DNA of 64,000 nucleotides from Dryas octopetala (lineage: Eukaryota; Streptophyta; Magnoliopsida; Rosales; Rosaceae), in assembly GCA_963921425.1 (NCBI GenBank), contig OY992833.1:17587738-17651737 (forward strand). The letters run 5' to 3'. Of the stretch, positions 12,621 through 24,125 are shown in pieces. The position numbers and the translations under genes are program-made. The notes beneath the pieces were generated by a model that searched no databases, was not told the DNA's origin, and worked only from the letters and a program-made list of their open reading frames with translations. Within the stretch, counting starts at the first letter, position 1, and every line of letters begins with the position of its first letter.

Positions 12621-13270
12621 TAGAAGTAATTTGATAAATGGAAGTAATTCTATAATTAGCTGGTTTGGATTGCAAAAGCCAAAGCAAGTGTCGGTTTTGT
12701 TTCTCCTCTTTCAAAAACTCCTTTTCTTTTTTCATTTATTTGGTTGTAGGGACCATAAATTTGAAAGGAAATAAATTATCTTGGTCTATGATTTGAGAGC
12801 AGATATAAAATAAGGAGAAGAATATGAGTGGAACTAAAGACAATTTATGAGTGAAGAGAGATGATTGAAGAAGATGAGAAATCATAAATTTAATGAGTAA
12901 TGAAACATGGAGTCTTCATAACACATATATTGATGTAGACAACAACTGTTTAGAAAGGGTAGATTTGGAAACTCATAGGTAAAATGATGTGAAAAATAAT
13001 TAAAAATTATAAGCTTGAGTGCAAATGGAGAAAGTGGAGTGCGAAAATTGCTTCCAATATATGAAGAAATCTAGGCATCTATCTCAAAATCAATTGGCGA
13101 TGAGAGAAGTAGCCTAAACCCTTATAAGCCACTATGCAAGACCTTACATTTTCAATGTGAGATTTCTCAACATGCCCCCGCACGTGTGACATTACTCAAG
13201 CCTAACACGTGGACAATTCATATTGGGTGATGTGGGAGCACATGTGGCCGTTATGTCTAACACGTGGATA
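12621..13270. other. Probable retroelement-derived intergenic DNA
   Basis: The phrase CCCTTATAAGCCACT occurs here (about 13120) and again near 13378, and AATCTAGGCATCYATC also occurs twice, suggesting an internally duplicated LTR-related sequence. No open frame. Confidence 0.4.
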
Positions 13271-13274
13271 GCCT

Positions 13275-13440
13275 GCTCTGAAACCATGAAAAAAATCTAG
13301 GCATCCATCCATAGTGTATAACATGTAGATAGTTTTACATATTGGTTTATAAGGATTTGGGCTACTCCTCCCAAACCCTTATAAGCCACTGTGTGACTAA
13401 ATACTAATTAACTCAAGCGCATAAATCAGACACAGGAGGA
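13275..13440 (-). mobile_element. Minus-oriented copia LTR remnant with primer-binding-site match
   Basis: GCTCTGAAACCA (13275-13286) is the reverse complement of the copia primer-binding site TGGTATCAGAGC with one mismatch. It is followed by TGAAAAAAATCTAGGCATCC, which would be the end of a minus-strand LTR. The match is short, so this is tentative; no coding remnants accompany it. Confidence 0.35.
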
Positions 13441-14506
13441 TTTGCCAATTGGCAATGGACAAGCTAAGTCACGCAGATATATCCACACCAGATGTGATCC
13501 AAATTTGAAATAATTGGGTTTCAGTTATGAAACTTTAATTATTAAAGTTGTAATGTGTGTGTGTGTGTATAGATAACATATAAAAAATAAAGTTTCTTCA
13601 CATAATTGAGTGGATAAGATCTAATTGTTGGCCATACCCAGATCGATGGTTATGGCTAGCCGGCCCACGCACAGCTGATGAACTAATTATATGTGAGGAT
13701 AGGAACTCATATTTCATATATGCATGGTCTGCTCATGTAAGACATGAATGAAGTAGCTAAAAAACAATTGAATTAACTTGTTGATTTTAGGGATGGCAAA
13801 TTTACTTGCGGGTATCTGGATACTCGCTCTATTTAGACGTAAATGGGTAATGGACAGGTATGGATATACATTTTGATACCCGCATAAAAACAGCTTCACT
13901 TCTCCCTAAGGGCTCAATTTATTTATTTATTTTTACATTATTTAAGTCTAACACAATATATAGAGGGACTACAAAATTTGAGGACTTTAAACATTTAATG
14001 ACTCGAAGCAGTTGCCTCACTCGATTCTCCCCTTCTCCCCAAAACTAGCTAGCCCTGAGGATGAGTATGAGAAATGTTGGTAAACTCACAGTGAGTGGTA
14101 TGTGGAAGAAACCGGGGAGAGTTGATTTGATTTGATTTGATTTTATGGAAGGGATCGATTGTATCGATATCAAATTAACTATATATAGCTTTAATTAATT
14201 CGAATGTGAGAACTATATATTTTTCATATCAAGATTTGGAAGTAATGTTTACCTATTTCTAATCGCATGTTTGAGCCTTATTTGTTCAAATTGTATGGCT
14301 CGGAACAAGCAATGAGGTTTGAATTAGTTAAGTTAATTTTACGTTGGAAAAGTGACTCAACAATCTACGATGTATAAATTGTGAATCTGTGATTCACTAA
14401 TAATAGTATTGAGCTGGTGTTTGCAATAAAACCCTACACTAGCTTGAGTGGGTCTATTGATTTTGCCTTCATCACCTTGTAGACGTAGACGGTCAAGCGC
14501 AACAAA
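13441..14506. other. Intergenic DNA
   Basis: Contains a short (GT)n run near 13556-13567 and a TTGATTTGAT run near 14116. No gene recognised. Confidence 0.45.
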
Positions 14507-14518
14507 TGGTATCAAAGC
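14507..14518 (+). mobile_element. Copia-type primer-binding-site match
   Basis: TGGTATCAAAGC differs at one base from the tRNA-iMet primer-binding site of plant copia elements. Upstream LTR borders and downstream pol motifs were not found, so at most it marks a decayed element. Confidence 0.35.
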
Positions 14519-16143
14519 TTCCAGTTGGGTTATATATATATTCTACTAAATCAGTAAATCAAATCATCATATTCAAATGAAACTTTTCTCGCTACCATGT
14601 TTAAACAAGTCACACTATGTATTGAAGTGAAACGAGTAAATGATTAATTGTGTTACTTTTTTAGTTAAAACTAAGAGAGGAGGGAATCGAACTTTGATGA
14701 GAGGCCAAATTCTACAACTCTTTTAACTGGACTCGCCAAAATACTTTTCAGTTAAAACTAATTATTTTTGTTTCAGGGATGTTAATCATATTACCATACT
14801 AAGACAAACGATAGATACATCTATATTAGGACCTCCAAAATAAAACTGGTAAATATCTTATTATCACGACTTGTAAAAATTACTTGCACTTTTCGTATAT
14901 GCATAAAATTTGCACTTAAGATAAGCATTAAATTGTTGACACGGTTAGATTGCCTATTACATTTCTATATAATTTAAGAAGTTGACAATCTAACAGTGTC
15001 CACTTCAATGCTTTTCAATCTTATGCGCAAACACTTCAATGTTAGAGTACGTATCGTAAAGGGTGAATAGTGTCACCCAAATAACTTTTAAATCGACTGT
15101 GAACGGTAGCAGATCCACCAAAGAGTAGAAGGAGCCTATTGACTCCATAAATTTCTTCATAGATCTTTAATGTTGGGGTAATGTGCTTGTAGAAATAATT
15201 TTAAGATTTTTTTCTCTTTAAATAAATATTTAAGGGTTTTTTCATCTCGCTTATGGAACGCCAATCGTAAAGTGAATATTTTACTATAAATGTTTGTAAA
15301 GTTTGCTTAAAATTAAAGAAATTAAGTGGTCCATGAATAGTACAATTGGTCGAAACCAGAATGCAAAAGTGTGAGGGAAACTGCATTGGTTGCAGAACAT
15401 GCTGTAGACCTAACAATGGGTCATTAGTTCATTACCACTTACATAAGAAAATCGTTGGTCACATGCTTCTACATCGTGCAATAAGTATAAGAAATCAGAA
15501 AATCGTGCAATATTATAATATTAAAGAGAAGCCTAAAGGTCCTCAACCCAAGTAAGTGCCTAAGTGGTCTCTCTTTGTCTTTATCGGTCTAAAAGATTAT
15601 TGAAAATTTTTTATTAAATTTTGTTCATCAAATAATCTAACAATGTCTTCTTTATTTAAATCTACTCTTATTAATTTCAAACTTCATTTATTGTGAAATC
15701 TAAAAGAAAATAAAAACTTGTCAATAAATAAGATATTTACATGTATACAAACATACTATTATGATCCTATACTTTTTTTGTATGCATCTGATGACCAAAT
15801 ATGGTGAGTTAACATTATTGATAGGTACTATTGCCAAAAGTAATTAATAAAAACAATTTCCTTGAGAAGAAACTAAAGAAGTAAGCAGCAATTGGTGGTG
15901 GAATGAATGGTTAAAAGTCCAACTCATGAATTCAGGTAAAGGGGCAGAAGCCTTTTTGGCTTGTTGATAATTACACCTTCGTAGGTAATTTTGGGTGGTT
16001 CATAAGGAGAATAAGGTCATCATAACTTTATTGAGTGGTTTCAATTTTGAGCGGCTCAAAATGAACTGGGGTTTCATTGCAACCACCACACGATTATCTT
16101 ACTTGTTGCCAAATCTTTTAGTACACTTCATCTTAATCTTTTA
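14519..16143. other. Intergenic DNA, no gene recognised
   Basis: AT-rich throughout. The longest frame (15346-15555) has no recognisable family pattern. Confidence 0.45.
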
Positions 16144-16560
16144 GCATGTTTACTAATTCGTAATCGGAATCAAAATAAGGAATTAGATTACAATTACGGA
16201 TTACTCATTTGTTTACTACTATATAAGAATAAAAACATAAATAGGGCCCACATGAAATTAGGAATTCAACTCCTTATTTTGGAGGAATTGGATACTTAGG
16301 TGAGAGTTGGTAATCTAATTCCTTATTTTGGAGGAATTCAATTCCTTATTTTTTTTTATTATACCCTCACATTATTAACTAGCATATAAATAATTTATTT
16401 AGAACAAAGACATTTTAGTAATCAAATGCTCACATGATATCATTCTTACTCTGATTCTAGAAAGTTTAATAAACAACTTCAATGAGAATCTAATTCCTCC
16501 TCAATCTAATTCCTCTTCAATCAAATTCCTCCTAATCCAATTACGAATTGGTAAACATGT
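16144..16560. mobile_element. PIF/Harbinger-like MITE, about 417 bp
   Basis: The left end GCATGTTTACTAATTCGTAA is matched by the reverse complement of the right end (ACATGTTTACCAATTCGTAA). Subterminal repeats of GGAATTNNATTCCT type fill the interior. The terminal GCATGTTTACTAA is shared with the larger element at 35662-36673, so they belong to one family. Exact ends and TSD are unclear. Confidence 0.65.
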
Positions 16561-17344
16561 CATTCATGAACAACTTCTTTTATGTTAAAGGTTCAGATAA
16601 CCAAGTAAGATCATCTTCAACCTATATTTCAAAATAAGAAAACATAAACGCATGCCAAGTCATAAGGTGTTTTTTCTGATTACAATCACAATAAACGTGT
16701 TGGCAAATTACAGAGTGTGAGCCTCGTCCACAAAGGCACCATTCGCGGACCAAACTTCAACAACTTCTTCAATTAACCAACTATTAATTTAGGAACAATA
16801 CTTGGGTCACCCTTTGGGGGTACCTTAAGGTCACTCCACCCTCCCAAATTCTGATTTTGGCAATGCCGACGCATAATTGAAATTGTTCATTTTTTAGATA
16901 ACCTATTATAGATCTTCTTTACAAAAAATTAACTCAATCGGAAATCGTTTGGTTATATAACTGTTGTCGATTAAATAAAAAATCAACGGCTTGGTAAAAA
17001 AATAACTCTTTAATTGAAAACTATATATTTTTTTATATTTAATCGACAACAATTATATAACCAAACGATTTCCGATTGAGTTAATTTTTTGTAGAGAAAA
17101 TCTATAATAAGTGATCTAAAAGTGAACGGTTCAAATTAATGTAAATAATTATAAACCCCCTAGTTAGAGAAAAAACCTTTCATAACCCCCACCCAAAATC
17201 TACCTCTCCCATAACCCCCAATCTTACACTTAATATTTTCCTAAACCCCCTAGTCAACTAATATCCAGCTAAGTTTGACTCCCTATCTTTTAATTTTCCA
17301 GTTTTACCCCTTTTATTTACTTTTAATTTTTATAAAATTTTAAT

Positions 17345-17900
17345 TATGTTTTTTTTGGTACCCGCTTCCTTCCCTTGCCCTCCACTTTCCACGAAACCCA
17401 ACAACAGCAACGGATCAACCCAGGCAGACCCAAGCTCCTCTGTCGGTGATCTCCATTTTTCGGTAGCGTCGCGGTCTAACTCTGGCACCAATAGCTTCCT
17501 CTGCTCGCGACGAACACGGTGGTGCCCACCGATCATCCAACCGACCCTCGACGGCGATGGAACGACGCCAAACAGCAGCGAAGCCTCCGCCGGCGATCTC
17601 TCTTTTCCGGCAGCGTCGCAACCTAGCTCTGGCACCAATATCTTCCTCTCTTCACGCTGAGTCTCTCCATGCCATTTCCTCACTCCGACCACCACTTGGC
17701 ACGGCTTTTGCGAAGCTACAAAGCTGCGGCTTCTCCGACGGTTTTTGGGCCGATTCCGGTGGTGTTTTCTGTCGATCCAGGTATCAATCTTTGTCCCCTC
17801 GACCTGCTTTTGCTATTGGTTGGGTTGTTTTAACTCAAATCTTGGTTTTCAGGTTGGTTTGCCGCTGCAACCGCTAGATCCGCCACTTGTGGCGGCGGGT
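17345..17900. other. GC-rich gene-like segment inside a transposon, possible captured host fragment
   Basis: Open frames on both strands (for example 17346-17660 plus and 17330-17695 minus) arise because the segment is GC-rich. A diverged direct duplication with a period of about 135 bp is visible: GCGATCTCTCTTTTCCGGCA with GCACCAATATCTTCCTCT resembles an earlier copy at about 17443-17505. I recognise no domain. It could be captured host DNA, as in Pack-MULEs, or a noncoding part of a retroelement. Confidence 0.4.
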
Positions 17901-18124
17901 TGGGTGTTTTTTTTTGCTGTTCAGCCTCCCCCGAATCCTAAAAGCTCAATTCGAGGTCCGAAAATATTTTTGGGTGAGTTCTGTAATTTTCTGTGTGTTG
18001 ATTGGGGCTAGGCAGCCACCGTGTGTGGTGGTCACCGCCCGACTCGGCCGTTGAACGATCAATTTTATGAACCCTGTTTGATTTGTTGAACTGTCTGGTC
18101 TTAAACAAGTACCTCGGCGATTAA

Positions 18125-18905
18125 AAAGTGCAACTGAATTCAACAAATTCAGTTTCAGTTTCTAGCTTAATTACTGTAACTGTGTAAATTCAGTTTCAGT
18201 TCTAGAAAATTTAGTTTCACTTTCTGAAAATTCAGTTTCACCCCAAATTCAGTTCTAGCTTAATTATGTTAATCGGATAGAAATGTGGATTTTTTAATTG
18301 ATTTATGAGTATATACAAATTTACTTAATTTATTGATTAAACAGTTTCAGTTCTTGAAACAGTTTCAGTTCTGAAACAGTTTCAGTTCGTGAAACATGAG
18401 TTTTAAATGAACTTTGAATGAAATTATGGTTCTGAAATATGATGAATCAAATTTGCAGGTAGAAACAGATCGAGGCAGTGGCGACTGTCGTGTACTCGTC
18501 GCGCGTGAGGTGATCGGACGACGTTGTATTGTTGGCTACTCCTCTCATCTCAATGACTTGTTGTATTGTTGGTTTTTTTTTTTGATAAGGTTGCTGTGTT
18601 CTTTTTAGTGAAACGGAATTCAGTAAAGGTGTAACTGTTTTAGTGAAGTGTAATTGTTTTAGTAAAGGTGTAATTGTTTTTTAATTAAGGTGTAGTTGCA
18701 TTTTAGTCGAGGTGTAATTGTTTCATCACTTTATTCAGTTTCAGTAAGTGAATTCATAACTGAATTCTTCAATTTAGTGTAACTGAATTTCTGAAATTCA
18801 GTTTCAGTGTAATTGAATTCTTGAAATTCAGTTTCAGTGTAACTGAATTTTTGAAATTCAGTTTTAGTGTAATGAAATTCAATTTCAGTGTTTGATTTTA
18901 GTTTT
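18125..18905. repeat. CAGTTTCAGT-rich minisatellite tracts
   Basis: Direct repetition of AATTCAGTTTCAGT-type units occurs at 18137-18400 and again at 18735-18900. In the second tract a unit of about 30 bp (TGTAACTGAATTNNTGAAATTCAGTT) recurs at least four times. Units contain GAAATTC-type palindromes. It lies inside the nested transposon. Confidence 0.65.
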
Positions 18906-19222
18906 AGTGAAATATTGAGTTTTAGCAAAAACTTCAATTCAAAAAAAAAAAAAAAAAAATTCACCAAAATACAGTTACAGTGACGTCAGCATGTGTCAGC
19001 ATGCGTCAGCGCGCGTCAGAAGGGTAATTTAGGATTATAAGTTTTAGGGGGTTTTGAAAGAGTTTCTAGATGGGTGGGGGTTTAGACAAATTTTTTGGTG
19101 AGTGGGGTGTTTAAAATTAGGCACTATTCTAATTATGCGCCGGTATTGTCGAAATTAAAATTTGAAAAGATGAAGTGACCTTGAGATACCCCAAGGGGTG
19201 ACCCAAGTATTGTTCTTAATTT

Positions 19223-20834
19223 CAGTGATGTCTTTTCATTTTGTTAGATCCGGTCTCAAATTTGAAACTCCTTCCCCTAATAAATTTTTTTGAAAAATTT
19301 AATCTCTTTATCCAGACGAGTCCATAACCGAAGTGAAGTCTCATTTGACTTCTACAAATAAACGACAAACTTGCATCTAGTAAAAGCAACCGATCCTGGT
19401 GGTCTGATTTGGAGCCACCTCAGCTCTCTGTCTGTTTGCATGTAGGTGTGAGCTGATTACACCCTCACTCCCCCACAATAGCCTAAAACTGAATCAACCT
19501 CCGATTGTGGATCAGACGTAGATGTGATCCAGACAAGATATACCTTATCAAAGAGAGCTACATTCTTGGCAATAGTGACTAAATCCACATCTTAAAGTGA
19601 TATATGTTATGAAGCTAACTGCATTGATAAGGTAAAATCCGTCTAGTACTCGAACAAACACATTAATTAAGCAAAGATTAATTGGTACGTCTAGTCCAAA
19701 TTAATATTATAATTAAGCTCAACTTGAAGGTCAATTAATAATTCCAATTACATGTTCTAGACTTGGTCTGGTAGAAAACCTTCTTTAATTAAGGATCGAT
19801 ATGATCATAGCAACCATTTTTAATCAATAGTCAATTACAATATTTCCATGTGATGAGCGTGGGATTAGTAGCGCAATAGTATTATTTCTTTTCGTTTCTT
19901 TGATGAAGGTTTAATTCTAACTCTCTTAGGTTGTTGACCAAAAAAAATTATATGCCAATTTAAAAATTCAAGAAAACCCACCAGGCTTGCACTCATACAA
20001 TCCTGAGAGGAAAACCCAACAACATTTAGAAGAGAGGTAATGAATTTTTCTAGTCTTGAGCGTCCTAATGCTCGACACAAACAATTAAAAGTAGACCGAC
20101 TTCAATTTTTTTTTGCTGTGTGACTTGTTTTTCTCCTGTTAATTTACTTATCTATTCTTCTTAAGTATTAGCTTGTAAAGTAATATTATAAATCATGTTG
20201 TCAGATTATTAATCTAAACTACACATTCAAATAAATAGAATCAGAGAGAGAGAGAGAACATGTGGAAAAACCTAGGGTGTAGGTAAGTTCTTCTCAAACA
20301 AATAAGTAACTTCAGGTGTGCACCTAAATTTTTTTGTTTAAATATCTATACATTTAATCAAGATTAAGATTAATAATAAAACAACAGAACATATGTTATA
20401 TGTGTTCCACTGGCAAATTTTGATCTTTTGAGAACTATATGATGACAAACTCGATAAGCGGATTAAAAAATATTCAAGTTATTGGTTGGGATATAAATAT
20501 TTTCAGCTACATATATTCTTTTTAGTTTTTTTTTTCTTAGGAAAAAAATATCAATAATAAAGAAGCATAAGTTATTTTATTTTATTGGAACTTAATTGGA
20601 ACGTACTCTGAAGCAGACACATACCTTGCTCTCCTGTGAAGTCGGTGTAACTTCATAAATGACCAGTATCTTGTACTTTAATCTAATTGCAGAAGATGTT
20701 GACATGTATTTAATTATTCATTTTTGCAATTGAAATATAAATATTAAAAGTACAAATTCAATAAAAAAAAAATCACAAATTATTACTTTAATTTTTCAGT
20801 ATTTTATTTGTTAGAACTCATTTAGTAAAAAATA
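19223..20834. other. Intergenic DNA
   Basis: No gene recognised. A short (GA)n tract lies at about 20243-20258. Confidence 0.45.
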
Positions 20835-20843
20835 AAAAATAAA

Positions 20844-21344
20844 GAGTCAATTACAAAATACTTATATTAACTATAGTGTCACATTCAATTTAGTATATGA
20901 GTTTTAAAACTTGACAATTAGGTACACAACTTTTACTCAATTTGACAATCATATACCTTCTCGTCACCCCTCTTGTTAGATCTGTTATTTTCTGCTTATG
21001 TGTCCATATTAAATGCCATGTGGCACATATTTTCGACATTTTGGATTTCAACTTACTCTTTTCCACCATCAAATGAATATTTTAGATATAAGAATGAGTT
21101 GAAATACCCAATCTGATGGACAAGAAAGAGTAAATCCAAAATATCAAAAAGATGAGTCAGACTAGTGTCACATGACATTTAACGTGGACACATAAGTAAA
21201 AAATGACGAATCTAACAAAATGGATGACATAAGGTATTTAATTGTCAGGCGGAGCAAAAGTTGTACCTAATTGTCAAATTTTGAAACTTATGTGCTAAAT
21301 TGAAAGTGACACTATAGTTAATGTAGGTATTTTGTAATTTATCC
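20844..21344. mobile_element. 501-bp Mutator-like foldback MITE with 9-bp TSD
   Basis: The left end GAGTCAATTACAAAATACTT and right end (reverse complement GGATAAATTACAAAATACCT) begin arms that pair over roughly 200 bp each, with tracts such as TTTAGTATATGAGTTTTAAA opposite their complements. Perfect 9-bp direct repeats AAAAATAAA flank it (20835-20843 and 21345-21353), though the A-rich content lowers their weight. There is no coding sequence. Confidence 0.75.
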
Positions 21345-21353
21345 AAAAATAAA

Positions 21354-21930
21354 ATTATCATGTCATTTGTTATGTTACTTAATAATTAAAACTTAAAACA
21401 TTAAATAAAAGTTGCACCCCCATTTTTTATAGAGTTTTACTATTTTAATCGACTCAAAGCTACTTTTTGGACCTAAGGAAGTCTAGGTGCGTTTCTTTTC
21501 TTTACAAATTAATACTTTAGTAGGCTTTTTTTTAGTAATTTGGTAGTCTAGACATTTTCATGTTGATATAATTTTTCTGCAGAAAAGAAGTTGGTGGCAG
21601 AAACCATGTCTTTTCCTCATGAATTTAGGTGGGGACGTATTATAAATTTATAATTCCAGTTATGACCATTTGTCCACATATTAAAAAAAAATAAAATAGA
21701 AATAGATAAATCTTGTAAAACTCTAACCAGAAATCTAACTTGATTTTGCACACATTCATTAGGATATATTACAAAATAAAGTAACTACTAATTACCTCTA
21801 AACAAGGTTTAAAAAGGGGAAACACCCTTTCTTAGATCTTCATATTCTGATTGAAAAGTTTGCAGCTCAAAATCACAAAGACAGACCCAAAAAATTGCAA
21901 CCAGTCAATGATTTAATTAAGCATGTCAAT
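21354..21930. other. Intergenic DNA
   Basis: Nothing recognised besides short A/T runs. Confidence 0.45.
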
Positions 21931-21933
21931 GTC

Positions 21934-22025
21934 AATGGCACTCAAATCAACAAGAACCATCTAACAATCATTTGTACAGAACACCCCCCCAGTTTCTGAA
22001 TCTCATTGTACCAAAACTAAATCAC

Positions 22026-22064
<39 letters not shown>

Positions 22065-22160
22065 CAGAACCAATGGCATTCAAATCAACACAAGAAACAC
22101 CTAACAATCATTTGTATAGAACCCCCCCTGAAACCCATTGTCCCAAAATCACATAATGAC

Positions 22161-22256
<96 letters not shown>
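21934..22256. repeat. Tandem duplication of about 137 bp carrying (GA)n microsatellites
   Basis: CAATGGCAYTCAAATCAACA begins each of two units (about 21934 and 22071). Both continue with CTAACAATCATTTGTAYAGA, a C-run, a CATTGTNCCAAAA segment and then (GA)n. The first GA tract is about 35 bp, the second about 90 bp (near 22164-22255). The block lies directly downstream of the minus-strand zinc-ribbon gene, so it may be in its 3' UTR. Confidence 0.8.
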
Positions 22257-22320
22257 ATTAACAAGTTTAATCACAAATCTTTTCTTTCTGGGTCTCTGCC
22301 ACTAATTATGTTTGTTGTTT

Positions 22321-22524
22321 CTAGTAGTACAAGACCAAGCGCTTGGCACATAGAGTACAGAAATACTTCCTCTTGATCTTGAGGCACATGGGGAGAAAGC
22401 AGAACTTCCACTGGGCCTCAACATCCACAGCCTGCACTTTGCCTCCACAGTGAGGACATGATCCAGGGGCTGGTTGCCTCCCCAACTCCTTCTCTTCTTC
22501 ATCACACACATACACCAACCACAT
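22321..22524 (-). CDS. Conserved plant zinc-ribbon microprotein, 67 aa
   Basis: A single-exon frame starts at ATG 22524 and ends with TAG at 22321. The protein opens MWLVYVCDEEEKELGRQPAP and has CPHC at residues 23-26 and CTLC at 56-59, a pair of CxxC knuckles that would bind one zinc ion; C42 and C47 may also contribute. The middle (VDVEAQWKFCFLPMCLKIKR) and end (KYFCTLCAKRLVLYY) match from memory a small plant-wide family of unknown function. Biochemical role is not known to me. A competing longer frame (to 22601) is in another reading frame and lacks this pattern. Upstream, 22525-22690 is pyrimidine-rich and could be 5' UTR. It appears intact. Confidence 0.8.
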   Translation of the reverse strand: MWLVYVCDEEEKELGRQPAPGSCPHCGGKVQAVDVEAQWKFCFLPMCLKIKRKYFCTLCAKRLVLYY

Positions 22525-22699
22525 TTCTCTCCTGCAATTAATAATACCAACTCCAATATTTTCCTTCTCTTAATTTTCTTGGTTTGATCACCAACACACA
22601 CACAGACAGAGACTAGCTATAAGACTTGCTTTGCACAGTTGGGTCTTATGGGGCAGCAGCCTTGTTTGATTTGAGTTTGAAGCTCTGTTGGAGTTGGGG

Positions 22700-23870
22700 G
22701 TTTGGAGTCTGGACCAGTGAATGTGAAGTCAATTAAGGAAACTGATGCCTCTTCTAAACATGTCAGAGTACTTATGGAGACAGGCATGGTTTAGTTGAGG
22801 GCAGGAATATTCCTTACCAAAGTTAATTTATGGCTTTTACTTTTACATTTTTGTCCTGTGTATTTTATTTTTTTTGGGACTAATTATAAAATGATATCCA
22901 TTCTAATATTACTCTCGCCCAAATATATTTAATTATAGAATTGGATGCATTACTGCTAATATGATTGCACCCAAATTATTTTATGTAAGTTATTTAATTA
23001 AGGGCTTACTCTGAATTTATTTATTTTTCAGTAAAGACAAGTATAAGCTCATTATAATTTATTTCTCAACCAAACGGTTACATCATTTTTGTAATGCCGA
23101 GACAAAAACAAGCCATACAAAAATCTGATCACACTCCAAAATTTTTTTATCATACAAAAATTTGAACTTCATTTATTACTACAAGTCATCTATCATATTA
23201 GTTAGGATCAATAAATTAAGATAGAGAGTGATGCCTCTAACATTATTGATAATTTTAAACAAATACTCTGTAACCTTTTTTTTTTTTAGAATTATTTAAC
23301 TTGTTTCTTCTTTAGCGAGGTTGTTTCAATTCCCATCCCTTCTAAGTTTTAGGCCTTCTTCACTTTCTTTTGCAATGTCGAATTGATCACCATGTTTAAC
23401 TTTGGATGTGGATGGGGACCATTTCTATCAATCTCAATTTATTTTTCCATTTTTGTTGAGTTTGGAATCAATTACCCAATCACAAATTTAAATAAAGACG
23501 CATTCGCATCTTTTTCTTCTCAAGTTGTATATTATCTCGTGATCCATAGATTATGACATGTTTAATGTTTTATTAAATAGACCAATCTAATAGAATCAGA
23601 ATATTTATGAAATGAATCGAAAAAGCTCAACAAGGGTTTCTCTTTTATTATAGAATAGGGTGAATGTTTATTGTGGTTGATACAGATTATAAGATATATA
23701 ATATGTTAGATAATTTGATAAGAGAATATATATAGTGTGTTATCTATAAATGACAGATTACTAATTTTATTGCTTAAAAGGACATACGGTTGTGTTATTA
23801 TGTTCAAAGTAACATCAAGAATTACAGCTGCAATTAATTACAGTAATTACTAAAACTGCCTTTCTACAAT
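22700..23870. other. Intergenic DNA
   Basis: AT-rich; could include the zinc-ribbon gene promoter at its left end. No protein-like frames. Confidence 0.45.
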
Positions 23871-24125
23871 CTGAGCCATGATGTCAGCATCTGGGTCCAT
23901 GACAGCCGCATTAGTTAGTGGGCCCAGGCTGATATCAGCGGTCCAGATCCAGTTTTCCACAGGCCCAGGTAGCCAAGTGGTTGACAAGACAAGCCCACTG
24001 TGGACGCAGACTTTGCGGACTTGGCAAGCAAACCCAAATGGCGTTTTCGACGTGTGCGTGTGCGTATGCATGCGTTTGCCTTTGTTATTTGGAGTTGCAG
24101 ATTCCGATTTAGATTCTTTTTAAAA
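23871..24125. other. Isolated GC-richer island, unclassified
   Basis: About 250 bp (for example CATGATGTCAGCATCTGGGT and GGGCCCAGGCTGATATCAGC) stand out in GC from AT-rich flanks, with open frames on both strands (23878-24123 plus, 23850-24071 minus). A (GTGCGT)-type run lies near 24050-24072. Neither translation resembles a known family. It may be a noncoding transcript, a promoter fragment or captured DNA. Confidence 0.35.

Larger units (their letters stand above)
16793..19215. mobile_element. 2.4 kb TIR element containing a hairpin and a second, gene-fragment-bearing element
   Basis: About 90-bp terminal inverted repeats begin GAACAATACTTGGGTCACCC on the left and end with its complement on the right. 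TTAATTT flanks both sides (16784-16790 and 19216-19222), a possible target duplication. Immediately inside the left TIR a near-perfect hairpin occupies about 16886-17128 (arms around AATCGGAAATCGTTTGGTTA). From about 17140 to 19125 the ends are again inverted (ATAAACCCCCTAGT versus GGGGGTTTAGAC), suggesting a nested element. Its core (about 17345-18060) is GC-rich and gene-like, unlike the surroundings. Confidence 0.6.

Noticed and set aside
21972..22376. Arg-Glu repeat protein of 134 aa
   Set aside because: Translation of (GA)n microsatellites, overlapping the end of the zinc-ribbon gene on the other strand.
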